A stretch of 64,000 nt of DNA, from assembly GCA_013180625.2 (NCBI GenBank), contig SNVD02014754.1, forward strand, positions 558,001 through 622,000. The letters run 5' to 3'. Below, in pieces: positions 34,147 to 45,250 of this stretch. Under the pieces are notes generated by a model. That model had not been told where the DNA came from. It ran no database searches and saw nothing but the letters and a program-made list of their open reading frames with translations. The number at the start of each line of letters is the position of its first letter. Position 1 is the stretch's first letter. Position numbers and translations under genes: made by a program. The DNA is from Boswellia sacra. Taxonomy: Eukaryota > Streptophyta > Magnoliopsida > Sapindales > Burseraceae.

Positions 34147-37100
34147 AGCGGTTTACCACCTCCGATTGGCCATCGGTTTGCGAGTAGTAAGTTGTACTAC
34201 GTTTCAAGTGAGTACCCTGCATTTTGAATAATTCAGTCCAAAATAGACTGAGGAAAATACGGTCCCTATCAGTGATGATGGAGCGTGGAACACCATGGAG
34301 CCTAACCACTTCCTTAACAAAAACTGCTGCCACCACTTGAGCATTAAAAGGATGTTTAAGGGGCAGAAAATGAGTGTACTTGCTCAACCTGTCCACCACT
34401 ACCAGAATAGCATCATACCTTTCCGATCTAGGCAACCCTTCAATGAAATCCATAGAAATATCTTCCCAAACTTGACTGGGAATGGGTAGAGGCTGAAGTA
34501 AACCAGCTGGTGACAGCGCCAAGTACTTGTTCTGCTGGCAAATGGTACAAGATTCTACATAGGCCTTAATTTCCTTCTTCATTCCAGGCCAGAAAAATTC
34601 ATTAGAAATTCGTTGGGTAGTCCTAAGCAATCCGGAGTGACCTCCAATAGGGCTGTCATGGAATTCTTTCAACAGCTTAGGTATTAGCTTAGACTTCCTG
34701 GCCAGTACAATTCTGCCCTTATATAAAAGCTTTCCTTGAACCATCGCATATCCCTCTGGATTAACTTTTCCTGCTGTGATGTCATCTTTCAGCTTATTCA
34801 TCTCAACATCATCATCTAATTCCTTTCCCACCAGGTCATAATCAAAAGAAGGAGAAATAGATAGAGCTGTGAATTCCGGATGTCTAGATAAGGCATCTGC
34901 TGCCCTGTTTTCTAAACCCGGTTTGTATTGAATTTCAAAATCAAATCCCATTAATTTGGCTAACCATTTCTGATGCTCCCCATTTATCAGCCGCTGTTCC
35001 AGGAGATATTTCAGGCTTTTCTGGTCAGTTCTAACCACAAATCTCCTGCCAAGAAGGTTAGGTCGCCATTTCTTCACCGCCATAACTATGGCAATCAACT
35101 CCCTTTCATAAACTGACTTTAGCCTTTGTGTTTGAGGAAGCATATGGCTGTAATAAGCCACTGGTCTGCTTCCCTGCACTAACACAGCTCCTATTCCCAT
35201 CCCCGAAGCATCAGTATCAATAATGAAGGGTTGGGAAAAATCGGGTAATGCTAAGACTGGTACTGTAGTCATGGCTATTTTTAATCTATTAAAGGCTTCA
35301 GTAGCTTTATCATCCCACTTGAAAGCATCCTTCTTAAGCTGTTCAGTTAGAGGAGCAGCCAACATTCCATAACCAGCCACAAATTTTCTATAGTATCCTG
35401 TCAGTCCAAGAAACCCTCTCAATTCCTTCAGATTCTTTGGAACAGGCCACTGCATTATTGCTGCAATCTTAGAACTGTCCACAGCCACTCCTTCAGCAGA
35501 AATTATGTGCCCCAAATACTCTAAGCTGTCTTGAGCAAATAGACACTTCTTCTTGTTAGCATACAGTTGCTGATCCATGAGAGTTTTCAGCACAATTTTT
35601 AGATGCTGTAAATGTTCTTCCACACTCCTACTATACACTAATATATCATCAAAGAAGACGAGAACAAATCGCCTCAAATGTTTTCTAAATATTTCATTCA
35701 TCAATGCTTGAAAAGTTGAGGGGGCATTTGTGAGGCCGAAAGGCATTACCAGGAATTCATAGTGCCCATCATGAGTCCGGAAAGCAGTTTTGTGTATATC
35801 CTCAGACCTGACCCGTATTTGATGATAACCTGATTTAAGATCCAATTTGGAAAAAATACAAGCGCCATGTAATTCATCCAAAAGCTCATCAATTATCGGA
35901 ATTGGGTACTTGTTTGGAATGGTGGCCTGATTTAGAGCTCGATAATCTACACAAAACCGCCAACTACCATCTTTCTTTTTCACCAATAAGACTGGGCTGG
36001 AAAAAGGGCTACTACTTTCCCTAATTATACCAGCAGCCAGCATCTCACAAACCAGCCTTTCAATCTCTTCTTTTTGAATCTGAGGGTACCGATAGGGTCG
36101 TACATTAATGGGTTTGCTTTCATCCCTAAGAATTATAGCATGCTCTCTACCCCTTACAGGAGGTAATCCTGGTGGCATCATAAACACTTCCTGGAATTCT
36201 AGGAGGATATCTTCCACTGTCTGAGGCATTGTCCCTAGAGTGGAATTCGGCACCAAAGAAAGAGTGCTTAATTCTAACAACACTCCCTGTCCCCCTGCCT
36301 GCACTGCCTTCATAAGACTCTTTAATTTTACTTGGGTCCTGCAGAGACTAGGATCCCCCCGGAGTACTACTGCAGTTCCATTTACTCTGAATTCCATGGT
36401 CAACTCCTTGCAATTGAATTTAATTTCTCCTAAGGTTTGAAGCCACATCATTCCCAGTACCACATCCGATCCCCCCAATTCCAGAGGAAGGAATTCCTCT
36501 CTCACCTCTATCCCTTGTACAGACAGAATCACCCCTTTACACACACCAGCCCCCTTTACTGGATCACCAGTGCCTAGCAATACCCCATACTTTTCTGTAT
36601 TATCTACCAATAAATCCAATTTCTTAACCAAGGATTGTGAAATAAAATTGTGAGTAGCTCCAGGATCGATAAGGACAATTACCTCTTCACCTCCGATCAT
36701 TCCTTGTAGTTTAATGGTTTTGGGAGAAGTCAATCCAACAACCGAATTCATAGAGAGTTCCACCACTCCCTGGTCACCCCCAACATTCTCAGTGTCTTCC
36801 CTTTCATGGCTGTCCTCCCTGTCTGGCGAAATTTCATCCTCATCCTGAACCACCAGAACTTGAAATTCTCTAAATTTGCATCTGTTCTCATCACACCTAT
36901 AACAGAGCCCCTTCTCTCTTTTCTTCTGCAGCTCTGTATCTGTTAATCTTCGTAAATTACGTTCCTGACTGGAAGTTGCATAGTTTCGAACAGTAGGGAT
37001 AATTGAGTTTGCAGGGCCTTGAGTTTTAACGTATGTAACTGGGTTCTGTGTTCCTCCTCGTTCAGAACTGGAATTATTTCCAGACTTACTGAATTTCAGG

Positions 37101-37864
37101 GCTAAATTTCTGTCTTCAACCCGTTGGGCCACTTCCATTATTCGGCCCAGCCCACTTGGTTGCAGAAGCCTTACCTCAGCCCTCACCTCTGGCTTCAGCC
37201 CATTAATAAATGTCCCTTCCAGTATCTCCTCCGGTGTGTTCTGGAGCGACGCCGCCATCGCCTCAAACTGCCGACGGAACTCCCTCACCGATCCCACCTG
37301 CTTCAGCGCTAAAAACTGTTCAAAATTGTTGCCCTCCTGCGTCGATCGGAATCGGTTCAATAGGAGCGCTTTCATTTCCAGCCAACTGTGAATCGGACGA
37401 CGACGATCTTCCCACTGGAACCAAGCCAGTGCGTCGCCGTCGAAACATACCGCGGCGGCTTCGATTCTTTCCGCCTCCGACAGTCGATTCAGAGAGAAGT
37501 AACGTTCAGCTCTGAAAGCCCACCCGTCCGGATCGCGGCCATCGAACACCGGCATCTCCAGCCGTCGGGGCCATCCCTCACTTCGTCGATCAAGGTTCCG
37601 ATGGCCTTCACTCCCCTCGCGTCCACCGTGAGTGCTTCTGTTCACGTTGTCGTGAGTATGGGTGGCGGCGTTTGACGACTCCCCTGTTCTCAGTGCCCCC
37701 CGATCCAACTTCTCCAGGAGCATAGCCAGACTCTTCTCCAAGTTCGGAAGCCTTTGAAGGTCCGATTTAATTAAATCCATCTCCCTCTTAAGCTCCTCCT
37801 GCACCAACTCTATTTTTTCTTCTACCGAATCCAGTCTCGACGTGGCTGTGCTTTTTCCAACCAT
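34115..37864 (-). CDS. Ty3-gypsy Gag-Pol polyprotein, ends prematurely in integrase
   Basis: A 1249-codon open frame from an ATG. Gag core ([20 protein letters not shown], near residue 105), a shrunken zinc knuckle (CYRCDENRC, the middle and histidine missing), protease with [12 protein letters not shown] (DSGA usual), RT ([41 protein letters not shown]), RNase H ([14 protein letters not shown]), integrase zinc domain ([10 protein letters not shown] ... CTICQQNK) and core with both aspartates ([14 protein letters not shown]) and the glutamate (TDGQSEV). After VVNRC the frame shifts and ends at 34115, because the integrase C-terminus is deleted and the chromodomain follows in another frame. 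The long open frame fits the low LTR divergence. Confidence 0.92.
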   Translation of the reverse strand: MVGKSTATSRLDSVEEKIELVQEELKREMDLIKSDLQRLPNLEKSLAMLLEKLDRGALRTGESSNAATHTHDNVNRSTHGGREGSEGHRNLDRRSEGWPRRLEMPVFDGRDPDGWAFRAERYFSLNRLSEAERIEAAAVCFDGDALAWFQWEDRRRPIHSWLEMKALLLNRFRSTQEGNNFEQFLALKQVGSVREFRRQFEAMAASLQNTPEEILEGTFINGLKPEVRAEVRLLQPSGLGRIMEVAQRVEDRNLALKFSKSGNNSSSERGGTQNPVTYVKTQGPANSIIPTVRNYATSSQERNLRRLTDTELQKKREKGLCYRCDENRCKFREFQVLVVQDEDEISPDREDSHEREDTENVGGDQGVVELSMNSVVGLTSPKTIKLQGMIGGEEVIVLIDPGATHNFISQSLVKKLDLLVDNTEKYGVLLGTGDPVKGAGVCKGVILSVQGIEVREEFLPLELGGSDVVLGMMWLQTLGEIKFNCKELTMEFRVNGTAVVLRGDPSLCRTQVKLKSLMKAVQAGGQGVLLELSTLSLVPNSTLGTMPQTVEDILLEFQEVFMMPPGLPPVRGREHAIILRDESKPINVRPYRYPQIQKEEIERLVCEMLAAGIIRESSSPFSSPVLLVKKKDGSWRFCVDYRALNQATIPNKYPIPIIDELLDELHGACIFSKLDLKSGYHQIRVRSEDIHKTAFRTHDGHYEFLVMPFGLTNAPSTFQALMNEIFRKHLRRFVLVFFDDILVYSRSVEEHLQHLKIVLKTLMDQQLYANKKKCLFAQDSLEYLGHIISAEGVAVDSSKIAAIMQWPVPKNLKELRGFLGLTGYYRKFVAGYGMLAAPLTEQLKKDAFKWDDKATEAFNRLKIAMTTVPVLALPDFSQPFIIDTDASGMGIGAVLVQGSRPVAYYSHMLPQTQRLKSVYERELIAIVMAVKKWRPNLLGRRFVVRTDQKSLKYLLEQRLINGEHQKWLAKLMGFDFEIQYKPGLENRAADALSRHPEFTALSISPSFDYDLVGKELDDDVEMNKLKDDITAGKVNPEGYAMVQGKLLYKGRIVLARKSKLIPKLLKEFHDSPIGGHSGLLRTTQRISNEFFWPGMKKEIKAYVESCTICQQNKYLALSPAGLLQPLPIPSQVWEDISMDFIEGLPRSERYDAILVVVDRLSKYTHFLPLKHPFNAQVVAAVFVKEVVRLHGVPRSIITDRDRIFLSLFWTELFKMQGTHLKRSTTYYSQTDGQSEVVNRCASSLSCVPT

Positions 37865-37901
37865 TCCAGGTACTGTCCTCTACCTCGCTCTGATACGAGA
37901 A

Positions 37902-38299
37902 TGATAACTCTCTGATCACCTCACACACTTCTTGAATAGTTAGCTAGTTTAGTTTATTGAATTTTGAAATTATGCTGGAATTTTAAGCTGTGGAGATTCT
38001 AGAATAGAAAAATGGATTGTGGATTGATTGATAGGGGGCAGGATTTTCGAGAGTCCTGCCTAGTCTCTCCCTAGAGATAGAATCTCTACAAAACTTTCAT
38101 TCACAATTTTCATACCTTCCTACTCTCTCGGCTCTCCCTTATATCCTCTAACCAACTAGCAAAACTCCCTAAAAAATAACTAACTCTACTGCCCAGCTCC
38201 AGCTCATAACAGAAAAATAAACATTTCTTCCACTTCTACCCTCCTCTCTCTTTATTCAAATGACGTCTAACATATGTAAACCTGACTGGAGGTCTATCA
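37902..38299 (-). repeat. 5' LTR of chromovirus
   Basis: 398 bp, TGATAGACCTCC...AGAGTTATCA on the minus strand, followed directly by the leader and primer site. Confidence 0.93.
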
Positions 38300-41080
38300 G
38301 TTTCTAATAAAGTTGTCATTACAAACAATTCTGAAATTTAGATAGATGAAGTACATATCAGAAGCAGAAAGAAAAAGTTGCTTCCAGTTAAGCACACATG
38401 ATAAGAAGTCAAACTGTGACACTTATGACATGGAAATCCTTCCAGATGTACTAGGCTATCATTTAGAGAGGTCCTACGAGCACCTTCTAGTACTGGAATA
38501 TAGCTAAGCACAATTGCAAAACAGAAATGCAAAGAAGATATAAATGGTGAAACTTTATGTGAGATAGAAAATAGTGAATACCAGAAAAAATATAATAGAA
38601 AAGGTGATTGATAAAAAGTTACCTGGTATACAGCTTCGACCACAATGTAACACGGCAATTCCTTAGCCCGCTTATTCTCAGCAGTAACTCTCTCCAGAGT
38701 ATTTCGTAAAGATTCCATATCATTGTGCTTGAAATACACAATTGTACTTCTGGAAAGATAAAGGCCATTTTGTATTCCCCAATGCACCCCATCATCTCCG
38801 GAGAGGAAAAGCAAGAACTTTTAACAGAGAAAATATAACAAAATTCCAAAAGAATTAATTAAGAAGCAAAAGCTCCAAGCATGTCTTAATATGCGGAAGT
38901 TAACAGAATAGATATGGCACAAAGAACTACAAGGGCCAATTTGCAAAAAAATAAAGTACTATCAATTATCAGAAAACAGGTGAAAGAAAACCATTGTGAT
39001 TTTACAAGTTGTTAAGAGTCAGACATCCCTCAGAACAGTGAAATGACCAAATTTCCTATTGCACAATTCAAAAATTTATTTACTTTAGAAGGATTAATGA
39101 TGTTAGGCAGCAACCTACTCCCAAATTCTTTCTATTAAAACATGCACTTAAAAAGTTTAATTTCTATGTTGAGCTACTTCCTTCTGTGACACTGTCAGAT
39201 AGCTAACCAATAACTTAGCAGTCAAGATCAAACTCTTTTTTTTTTTTTCGAGAATAAAAATAAATTACAATTCAATCAAATTAATACACCTCATATTCAC
39301 TTTAAGAGAACCTAATAACTAACTTTATTGGCAACCCAGCCACAAAGGTAAAGTAAAAATCAAACAGTCAAGATTACAAAGACTCACACAACAATGAGAT
39401 CTCCTTTTTTACAAAAACAGGGAATTGTACTGAACATGGTTGAAAGTCCATAAGAATAAAGGATTGAATCTGAAGCTCCCAAAAACTTAGCAATTCTGGC
39501 TTCACAATCAAGATGAACATCTGAAAAATGAAAGAATGTATTAGTACATAAATATATATACCACTTAGTTCATTCATTTGAAAATAGTTTCAAATTTGCG
39601 TCTAACCTATTGTCCCATAGAAACCACGAGGACCACAAGAACCAGCACCATATTTCTCCAATGCAGATGTACACGACTCCAAAGAGACATATTTCATTGA
39701 GTTCTCTATTAAACACAAATGATTATTACAGAGAATAGAGATTAACACCGGAAATAGCTTCTCTTACGAGTAACTTTTCATGTCCTATAAATCCAAGATA
39801 ATTTGCTGAAGCAAAATCCACATCTTCTTTTCCGTTAATTATTGTATGTGGCCCAGCAGCACTGCATAAAAAGCAACCATGAGACAGGATGCCTTTGAAA
39901 ATACTAATTAATTATTCGTAAATGACTCTCGATCTAAAAAGACCAGGATTATTAGTGTTTATATTCTAAATTATATACTAATAAATGTTCTACACAAAAT
40001 AGTGATAATAATGATTAATTAAGACACATAAGAAATAAGTATGACTGTGATGACAAAAAATATATATGCCAGAGGAAAAGTGTGCTTTATAAATAAACTC
40101 GACCTACATGGTGAAAAAATAAAAAGAAAAAGAGTGGAAGATACATGTTATCTCTTAATTAAAAAAAATACTTATAAGCAGAAGCATGAGTTTGCTACAG
40201 CATCTACTATGTATAAAAACAATTATTTTCACCTTTCCAGTACTGGGGTTTCACATTGCACCTCTTCAGTCATAGGAGGAATAAGGGATTCCGGAACCCA
40301 CTCGTCACATAACTCATCTATTTCCTATAGATTTCATGCAAAACTTTCAAGCAATGTTAGGTTGATACAGCATAATGTACATCAGAATGGGTCATAGATA
40401 AACTACAATAAAAAAGAAAAGCACCAAAACAAATTAAACCTCAGAAAAAGTAGAAAGCTAAAATCTGATAAATAACATAAGTTAAAAAGATGCGGTACTT
40501 CATGACAACCCCATGATGCTTGCTGTCTACACAACAACACTTGTTATGAATTTTACATTATATCAAAACTCGGAATATATTTTAAATCCCAAATAAGGAA
40601 TTGTTTAAAAAGCTGATCCAACTATTTCCCAGCTTCCACTACCGGCATTTTCATCTAGAATCATAAGTATTAAAACCCTTGCAACAACCCAAATCAAATA
40701 AGCAAACCTAAACCCTTCTTCTGTATCAGAATTGTCAATGCAATAAAAATTTCAAAGTAGAAAACTCAAACGAACCTTCTTAGTTAAAGGCCGCTTAGGA
40801 GGCTTGTAACTTTTCTGGGAAAGCAGGAAAAGGATGACCACTAAAAGAAGAACTTCCACAAACAATTGGCCCACAAAAAAGTTCCAAGACAACTTTAAGT
40901 CAAAAAATCAATCAATCTTTCATCCACAAAACTAACAAGCTACCATCAATAACACTAGATTTCAAAGAAACTACCGCCAATATGCACTCCAAACATAACA
41001 GCCCGAGCCGAGGGAGCATCAAAAGCCAATGTCGCCCAGTGCAATGTCGAATTAACCAAGTTCAAACCAAACGACGCCAT

Positions 41081-42144
41081 TTCAAACAAAAATGGTATAA
41101 CAACTAAGCAACAAAAGAAGCTTCAAAATCACTCAAAACATAAAACAGCACATTCCTCCATTTCAGCTATCTGGCTCCCTCGCACGCCTTGCCCCTGCAC
41201 GAATCCGCTTAGATCCATTTGAAAAACCAAATCAAATCTACTAATTGAACAACTACTAACAAATTCTAATCCTTGGCAAAATCAAATTCAGTGAATTCGA
41301 CGAGCTAGCAAGAAGATCATCTACAAGCAACACCAAATCGAGTGAAAAACAGAGATTGAGAGAGGAACTGTTAAGCAGAAGCGATGGAAGCGAAGCCGAA
41401 TTTGAGTTGATCACGAAGCTGCTCTGAGATTCAGTTTTATTTTTATTTTTATTTAAAAAAAAAAAAAAAGTGATTGCGCGTTTAAGCCTAACTGCGCGCA
41501 TCTTCTAATGGGGTGGTCGATTGACTTGAATAGTCGTGTTTTGGTTTTGAAATAAAAAGACAATTTTTTATCAATTAACAGCATCTTCGTCTTCGATTTA
41601 GAATTTTCAATATAATTTTAAGAAAAAACAAATATCATAAATTATTTTAGCCAAAATAGCCGGTTGAGGGATTTTTTATTAAAAAAATATCATAAAATTT
41701 TTTTACCTAAAATATCCGAGCTAGGATTTTTTTTAAATAATATATAATTTTTTTATTAATTAGCCAAATGTGAAGTTCTCAAATTCTTTTATTAAGTAAT
41801 TAAATAATGTGTCCAGCTATTGAGAGTGTGTTCTACTCTTGAAAATAGATTTTTAATTAATTTCTATTAATTATTTGATTTAATAAATAAATAAATTTTT
41901 ATTAAAAAATATGACTTAAAAATTTGAAAATAAATTATTTTTATATTTTATAACTTAAAAAAATATAAAACAATTTGTTTATTCTTTCGTAAACTCTTTT
42001 TAGATGATAATTTAACATTAAAAAAATATCTTTAATTTAGTATGTTAAAAAGTCCAAACAAACATTCGATAAGCGATACTAGATTTTTATCTACTAATTG
42101 AGAAAATAAAAATTATTTTAGAGGTTATAACATAGGATCACACT
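41081..42144. other. Upstream region of the LCB1 copy
   Basis: The first 450 bp could hold the old leader and promoter (A- and T-rich runs at 41437-41470). The rest is AT-rich DNA without recognised features. Confidence 0.5.
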
Positions 42145-42360
42145 TATCCAAAAAGGCGTAGTGTCTCCTCCAAAAATGACTTCTTCATTCGGAGAACGCG
42201 TTAGATATTTACCTAAACCAGTAGGTCCTTGAGTAGATCCCACGTTAGCCCCAAGACATTAATCTCTATCTAGAATAGTAAATGTTTGAGCTTAAGAAGC
42301 TTCTAGTCTAGAAGGCCTATAAAAACTCACTAGGATAAGCCGTATCATTGACTTAGACGA
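42145..42360 (-). pseudogene. psbC: Plastid psbC fragment in the nucleus (NUPT)
   Basis: On the minus strand, from about 42360: NDTAYPSEF, then after frame breaks [20 protein letters not shown] and [13 protein letters not shown]. This is the luminal-loop region of CP43, the photosystem II core antenna protein encoded by plastid psbC. Only about 215 bp are present, with frame breaks, inside AT-rich nuclear DNA. The surrounding bases do not continue as psbC on either side. It is a transferred, decayed piece of plastid DNA, not a gene. Confidence 0.85.
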
Positions 42361-43811
42361 GACAACAAACAATGAAATAAAAAATAGATGAAGCATTTAA
42401 AATATAAGACAAGTAAGCCACCTCAAACCATATGAGTGCACGGCAAGCCCATTCAAAGGGTTTTGTTAAGATATGTTAGATTTTGCCAAATATACAAAGG
42501 AAACCTAACCAAACATGCCTTTTAATTATATCTTCTAAATTGTCCACATTAAAAATCCACGCTTCTCTCTGAAAGCAAAATTTTAGTAAATAACCAAATA
42601 TAATACCTGGGCTAAGGGTCAAGTTAGTAATTTTTGTTACATATCTCTTGATATTAACTTGATTTGGAATTTGTTATTTCTAAGTAAAGCATTCTTAATT
42701 TGGTTAATTTGTGTTATTTCTTCAATTTTTACAAAATATATATATTTAATTGAATTTTTCTAAGAATAATTTGGACTTCTCTTTTTAAAAAATAATGTAA
42801 ATCTAGAAAAATATTTTCTTATATTTTAATAAATTTTAATTATGATATTAAAGTGATATTTATATTAAAATTTTTTAGTATACAACTTAAATCTTAGATG
42901 TAAGGCAAACAAAATTTTTAATAAAATCCAACCAATAAATATAAAAAAATAATGGTTTTTGTTCTTGTATCATTGTTCAATATTATTTGTCAGAAGGTTA
43001 AATTAATTGTTTAATTAAATGTAGTTCCTAAGAAATGTATGTTTTAAAAGTGTTTAAAATAATACAAATTTTCATAACATATTTTTGGAGTTAATTTTAA
43101 AGTTAGAAATAGAAACAATTTACAAATTTAATTATTTTAGAAATATGTTTATATGCACTTTTTGTCGCCAACTATACCGCCTAGGCGGCTGATAATCATA
43201 GAAATTGACTTTGCATAAAAAATTAAAGAAATTTTACGAATTTTTAAATCTGGATAAATCTTATATAGAATTTATCGATTTTTAAAAATAAAAATAATCA
43301 AAATCACATCCATCAAATTTTAGGAAAATTCCTTCTCGCCCCTCTTGACCACTAATTATATATAATTTAACAATAGAAAGAAGAAATTTCCATAGCTTCC
43401 GTTGAATATTGGTATTTTCAAAATTTCTCTATTATATTTTCTAAGCATAAGACTCTGTTCTTTTTATGAATCCAAATCCTGTTTTCTATTTTATATATTT
43501 TTCAATATAATTTATATTCAATCTCAACCACATATTTTTTTTAAAATTTAAAATAATTCAAAATCAACCACATATTTATTAATTCTTATTTAATAAATAT
43601 TACAAAAAATTCTAGAAATAAAATACTAATTCAGTGTCCTTATAATTTTGGAAATATAAAAAAAATCTTAAAATTTTGATAATTTAAACTCATTTGAGGA
43701 TAAAAAAGTGGTAATTATACTTTCCAAAAGGGGTTAAAAGGAGACTTACCGTGTAATCGCAATTACCCACCATTAATTCACAACAATATGTATGCATAAT
43801 AAATGGTCATT
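42361..43811. other. AT-rich intergenic DNA
   Basis: Long AT-rich stretch with no recognised gene or element ends. Confidence 0.55.
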
Positions 43812-45250
43812 TAAGGCATGTTTGGGAGATAGGACAAAATGGAGGATTGGACTATTTTTAGAACTATTTGTCCTAATCTCTTGTTTGGAGCGCTTTAAGA
43901 AGATTGGAACTAGATTAATGTTAATCTCAATAGTGTTCAATTCATGGGACAACTTGTCCCATGGTTCACCATGGGACTCCTTGTTCTAAGTTTGGGCCAA
44001 CATTTTATTTTTTTATTCTTATTATAATTAATAATAATAATAAGTGATATAATATAATAAAAATAATTACTAATAAAAACATTAAAAAGATAATATAAAA
44101 TATTTATCGACAAAAACTAAAAATAAATATATTATCATTAATAATTTTAGAAAAATTAATATAATGCAAAAAGAAATATTATTACACTCATATTAATATA
44201 AAAATAAAAAATCTCATAAATATAATAAATAAGTACATTATTCAATTAATAATTCCAAAATAATATTAATTTTATATAATAAAAATGAAATATTAACAAA
44301 AAAATTATTATTATAACATAAACACTTAGAAATACAATAATTAATGGAATTAATTAATTAATAATTCCAAAATAATATTATTTTTATATAATAAAAATGA
44401 AAAATTATTAAGAAATTAATATAATAATATAAACATTTATAAATACAATAATTAATTGAATTACTCAAATAATTAATTTCAAAATAATTTTTTAAATAAT
44501 AAAATGGAATATTATTTAAAAATTAATATAATAATATGAGCATTTATAAATACAATAATTAATTGAACTACTCAATTAATAAATCCAAAATAATTTTATT
44601 CTTATATAATAAAATAGAATATTATTAAAAAATTAATATAATAATATAAACATTTATAAATACGATAATTAATTGGATTACTCAATTACTAATTTCAAAA
44701 TAATTTTATTTTCATATAATAAAAATGAAATATTATAAAAAACTATTAATAAAATATAGAAATTTATATATATAATAAATAATTATATCACCTTTGTAAT
44801 AATTTCATAATATAGTATAATTTTTAATTATATTTACATATTTAATTATTTTTATCCAAAATTAATCTTCATTATTCACTTATAAAAATGATGTAATAAT
44901 AATTAAAAATTAATCCAAAATATTAAAATTATTATTTATAATTTATATAATAATTAATTCCTAATGAAATGCAAAATATGTTAATTTTTATAAAAGCATT
45001 AATAAGTTTTTAAATATTTTTAATAAATATTAAATTAATTTTTATTTAAATCAAACTTGAATTAAAATAATTTATTTTATATTTAAAAATTGATTTTTAA
45101 AATTTTATTATATACTAATATAGTCTAGTCTCATACTACACTAACCATAATATAGTACTATTTCTAGTCAAGTCCAATCTAGTCCAGTTCCAATCCCAAT
45201 CCCAATCTCAATTCAGTCCAGTCCAGTCCTGACTCCCAAACGCGGCCTTA
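43812..45250. mobile_element. AT-rich inverted-repeat element (large MITE-like)
   Basis: The left end TAAGGCATGTTTGGGAG matches the complement of the right end TAAGGCCGCGTTTGGGAG. Sub-terminal DNA is less AT-rich with short repeated motifs (GGACTGGACT type at the right end, GATTGGACTA on the left). There is no coding frame. The middle is very AT-rich and includes the tandem array at 44240-44800. Flanking TAA/TTA belong to the palindromic ends, so the target duplication and superfamily remain open (PIF/Harbinger or hAT). Confidence 0.6.
44240..44800. repeat. AT-rich minisatellite, about 5 units of 106-112 bp
   Basis: Units begin at about 44251, 44363, 44475, 44581 and 44691 with AATTCCAAAATAAT or close variants, followed by TTATATAATAAAA and ATAAACATTTATAAATAC. 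It lies inside the inverted-repeat element. Confidence 0.8.

Larger units (their letters stand above)
33451..38299 (-). mobile_element. Ty3-gypsy chromovirus, young, internally deleted
   Basis: A 4849-bp element on the minus strand: 5' LTR 38299-37902 (398 bp), primer site near 37898-37887 (TCGTATCAGAGC), gag-pol from 37864, chromodomain, polypurine tract (GGGCAGGGGGTAT, 33872-33860) and 3' LTR 33859-33451 (409 bp). LTR ends are TG...CA and the target duplication is GTTTC (33446-33450 and 38300-38304). By eye the LTRs differ by four substitutions plus one 11-bp repeat indel, about 1 percent, so it is the youngest datable insertion here. It lies in LCB1 intron 7, in the same orientation as the gene. 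Confidence 0.95.
31458..41080 (-). pseudogene. LCB1: LCB1 subunit of serine palmitoyltransferase, broken and 3'-truncated
   Basis: LCB1 is the non-catalytic partner of LCB2 in the ER complex that starts sphingolipid synthesis. Exons (minus): 41080-40975 (MASFGLNLVN), 40870-40776, 40324-40233, 39861-39768, 39679-39607, 39520-39388, 38797-38623, 32439-32299, 32225-32130, 31599-31458; about 382 codons. Lesions: acceptors of exons 2, 5 and 7 read GG, TG and GG instead of AG; the donor after exon 8 reads CCATAATG, not GT; exon 9 has a one-base gain and a one-base loss that compensate but enclose a TAA; the last ~100 residues are missing. Intron 7 is swollen by the gypsy element at 33451-38299. Exons otherwise translate cleanly ([17 protein letters not shown]), so the decay is moderate. 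Confidence 0.85.

Noticed and set aside
36240..37675. Plus-strand frames within the chromovirus
   Set aside because: They are antisense shadows of the long gag-pol frame and have no domain.
41256..41501. 81-codon minus-strand frame upstream of LCB1
   Set aside because: It runs through A/T homopolymers in the likely leader and promoter and lacks protein-like features.
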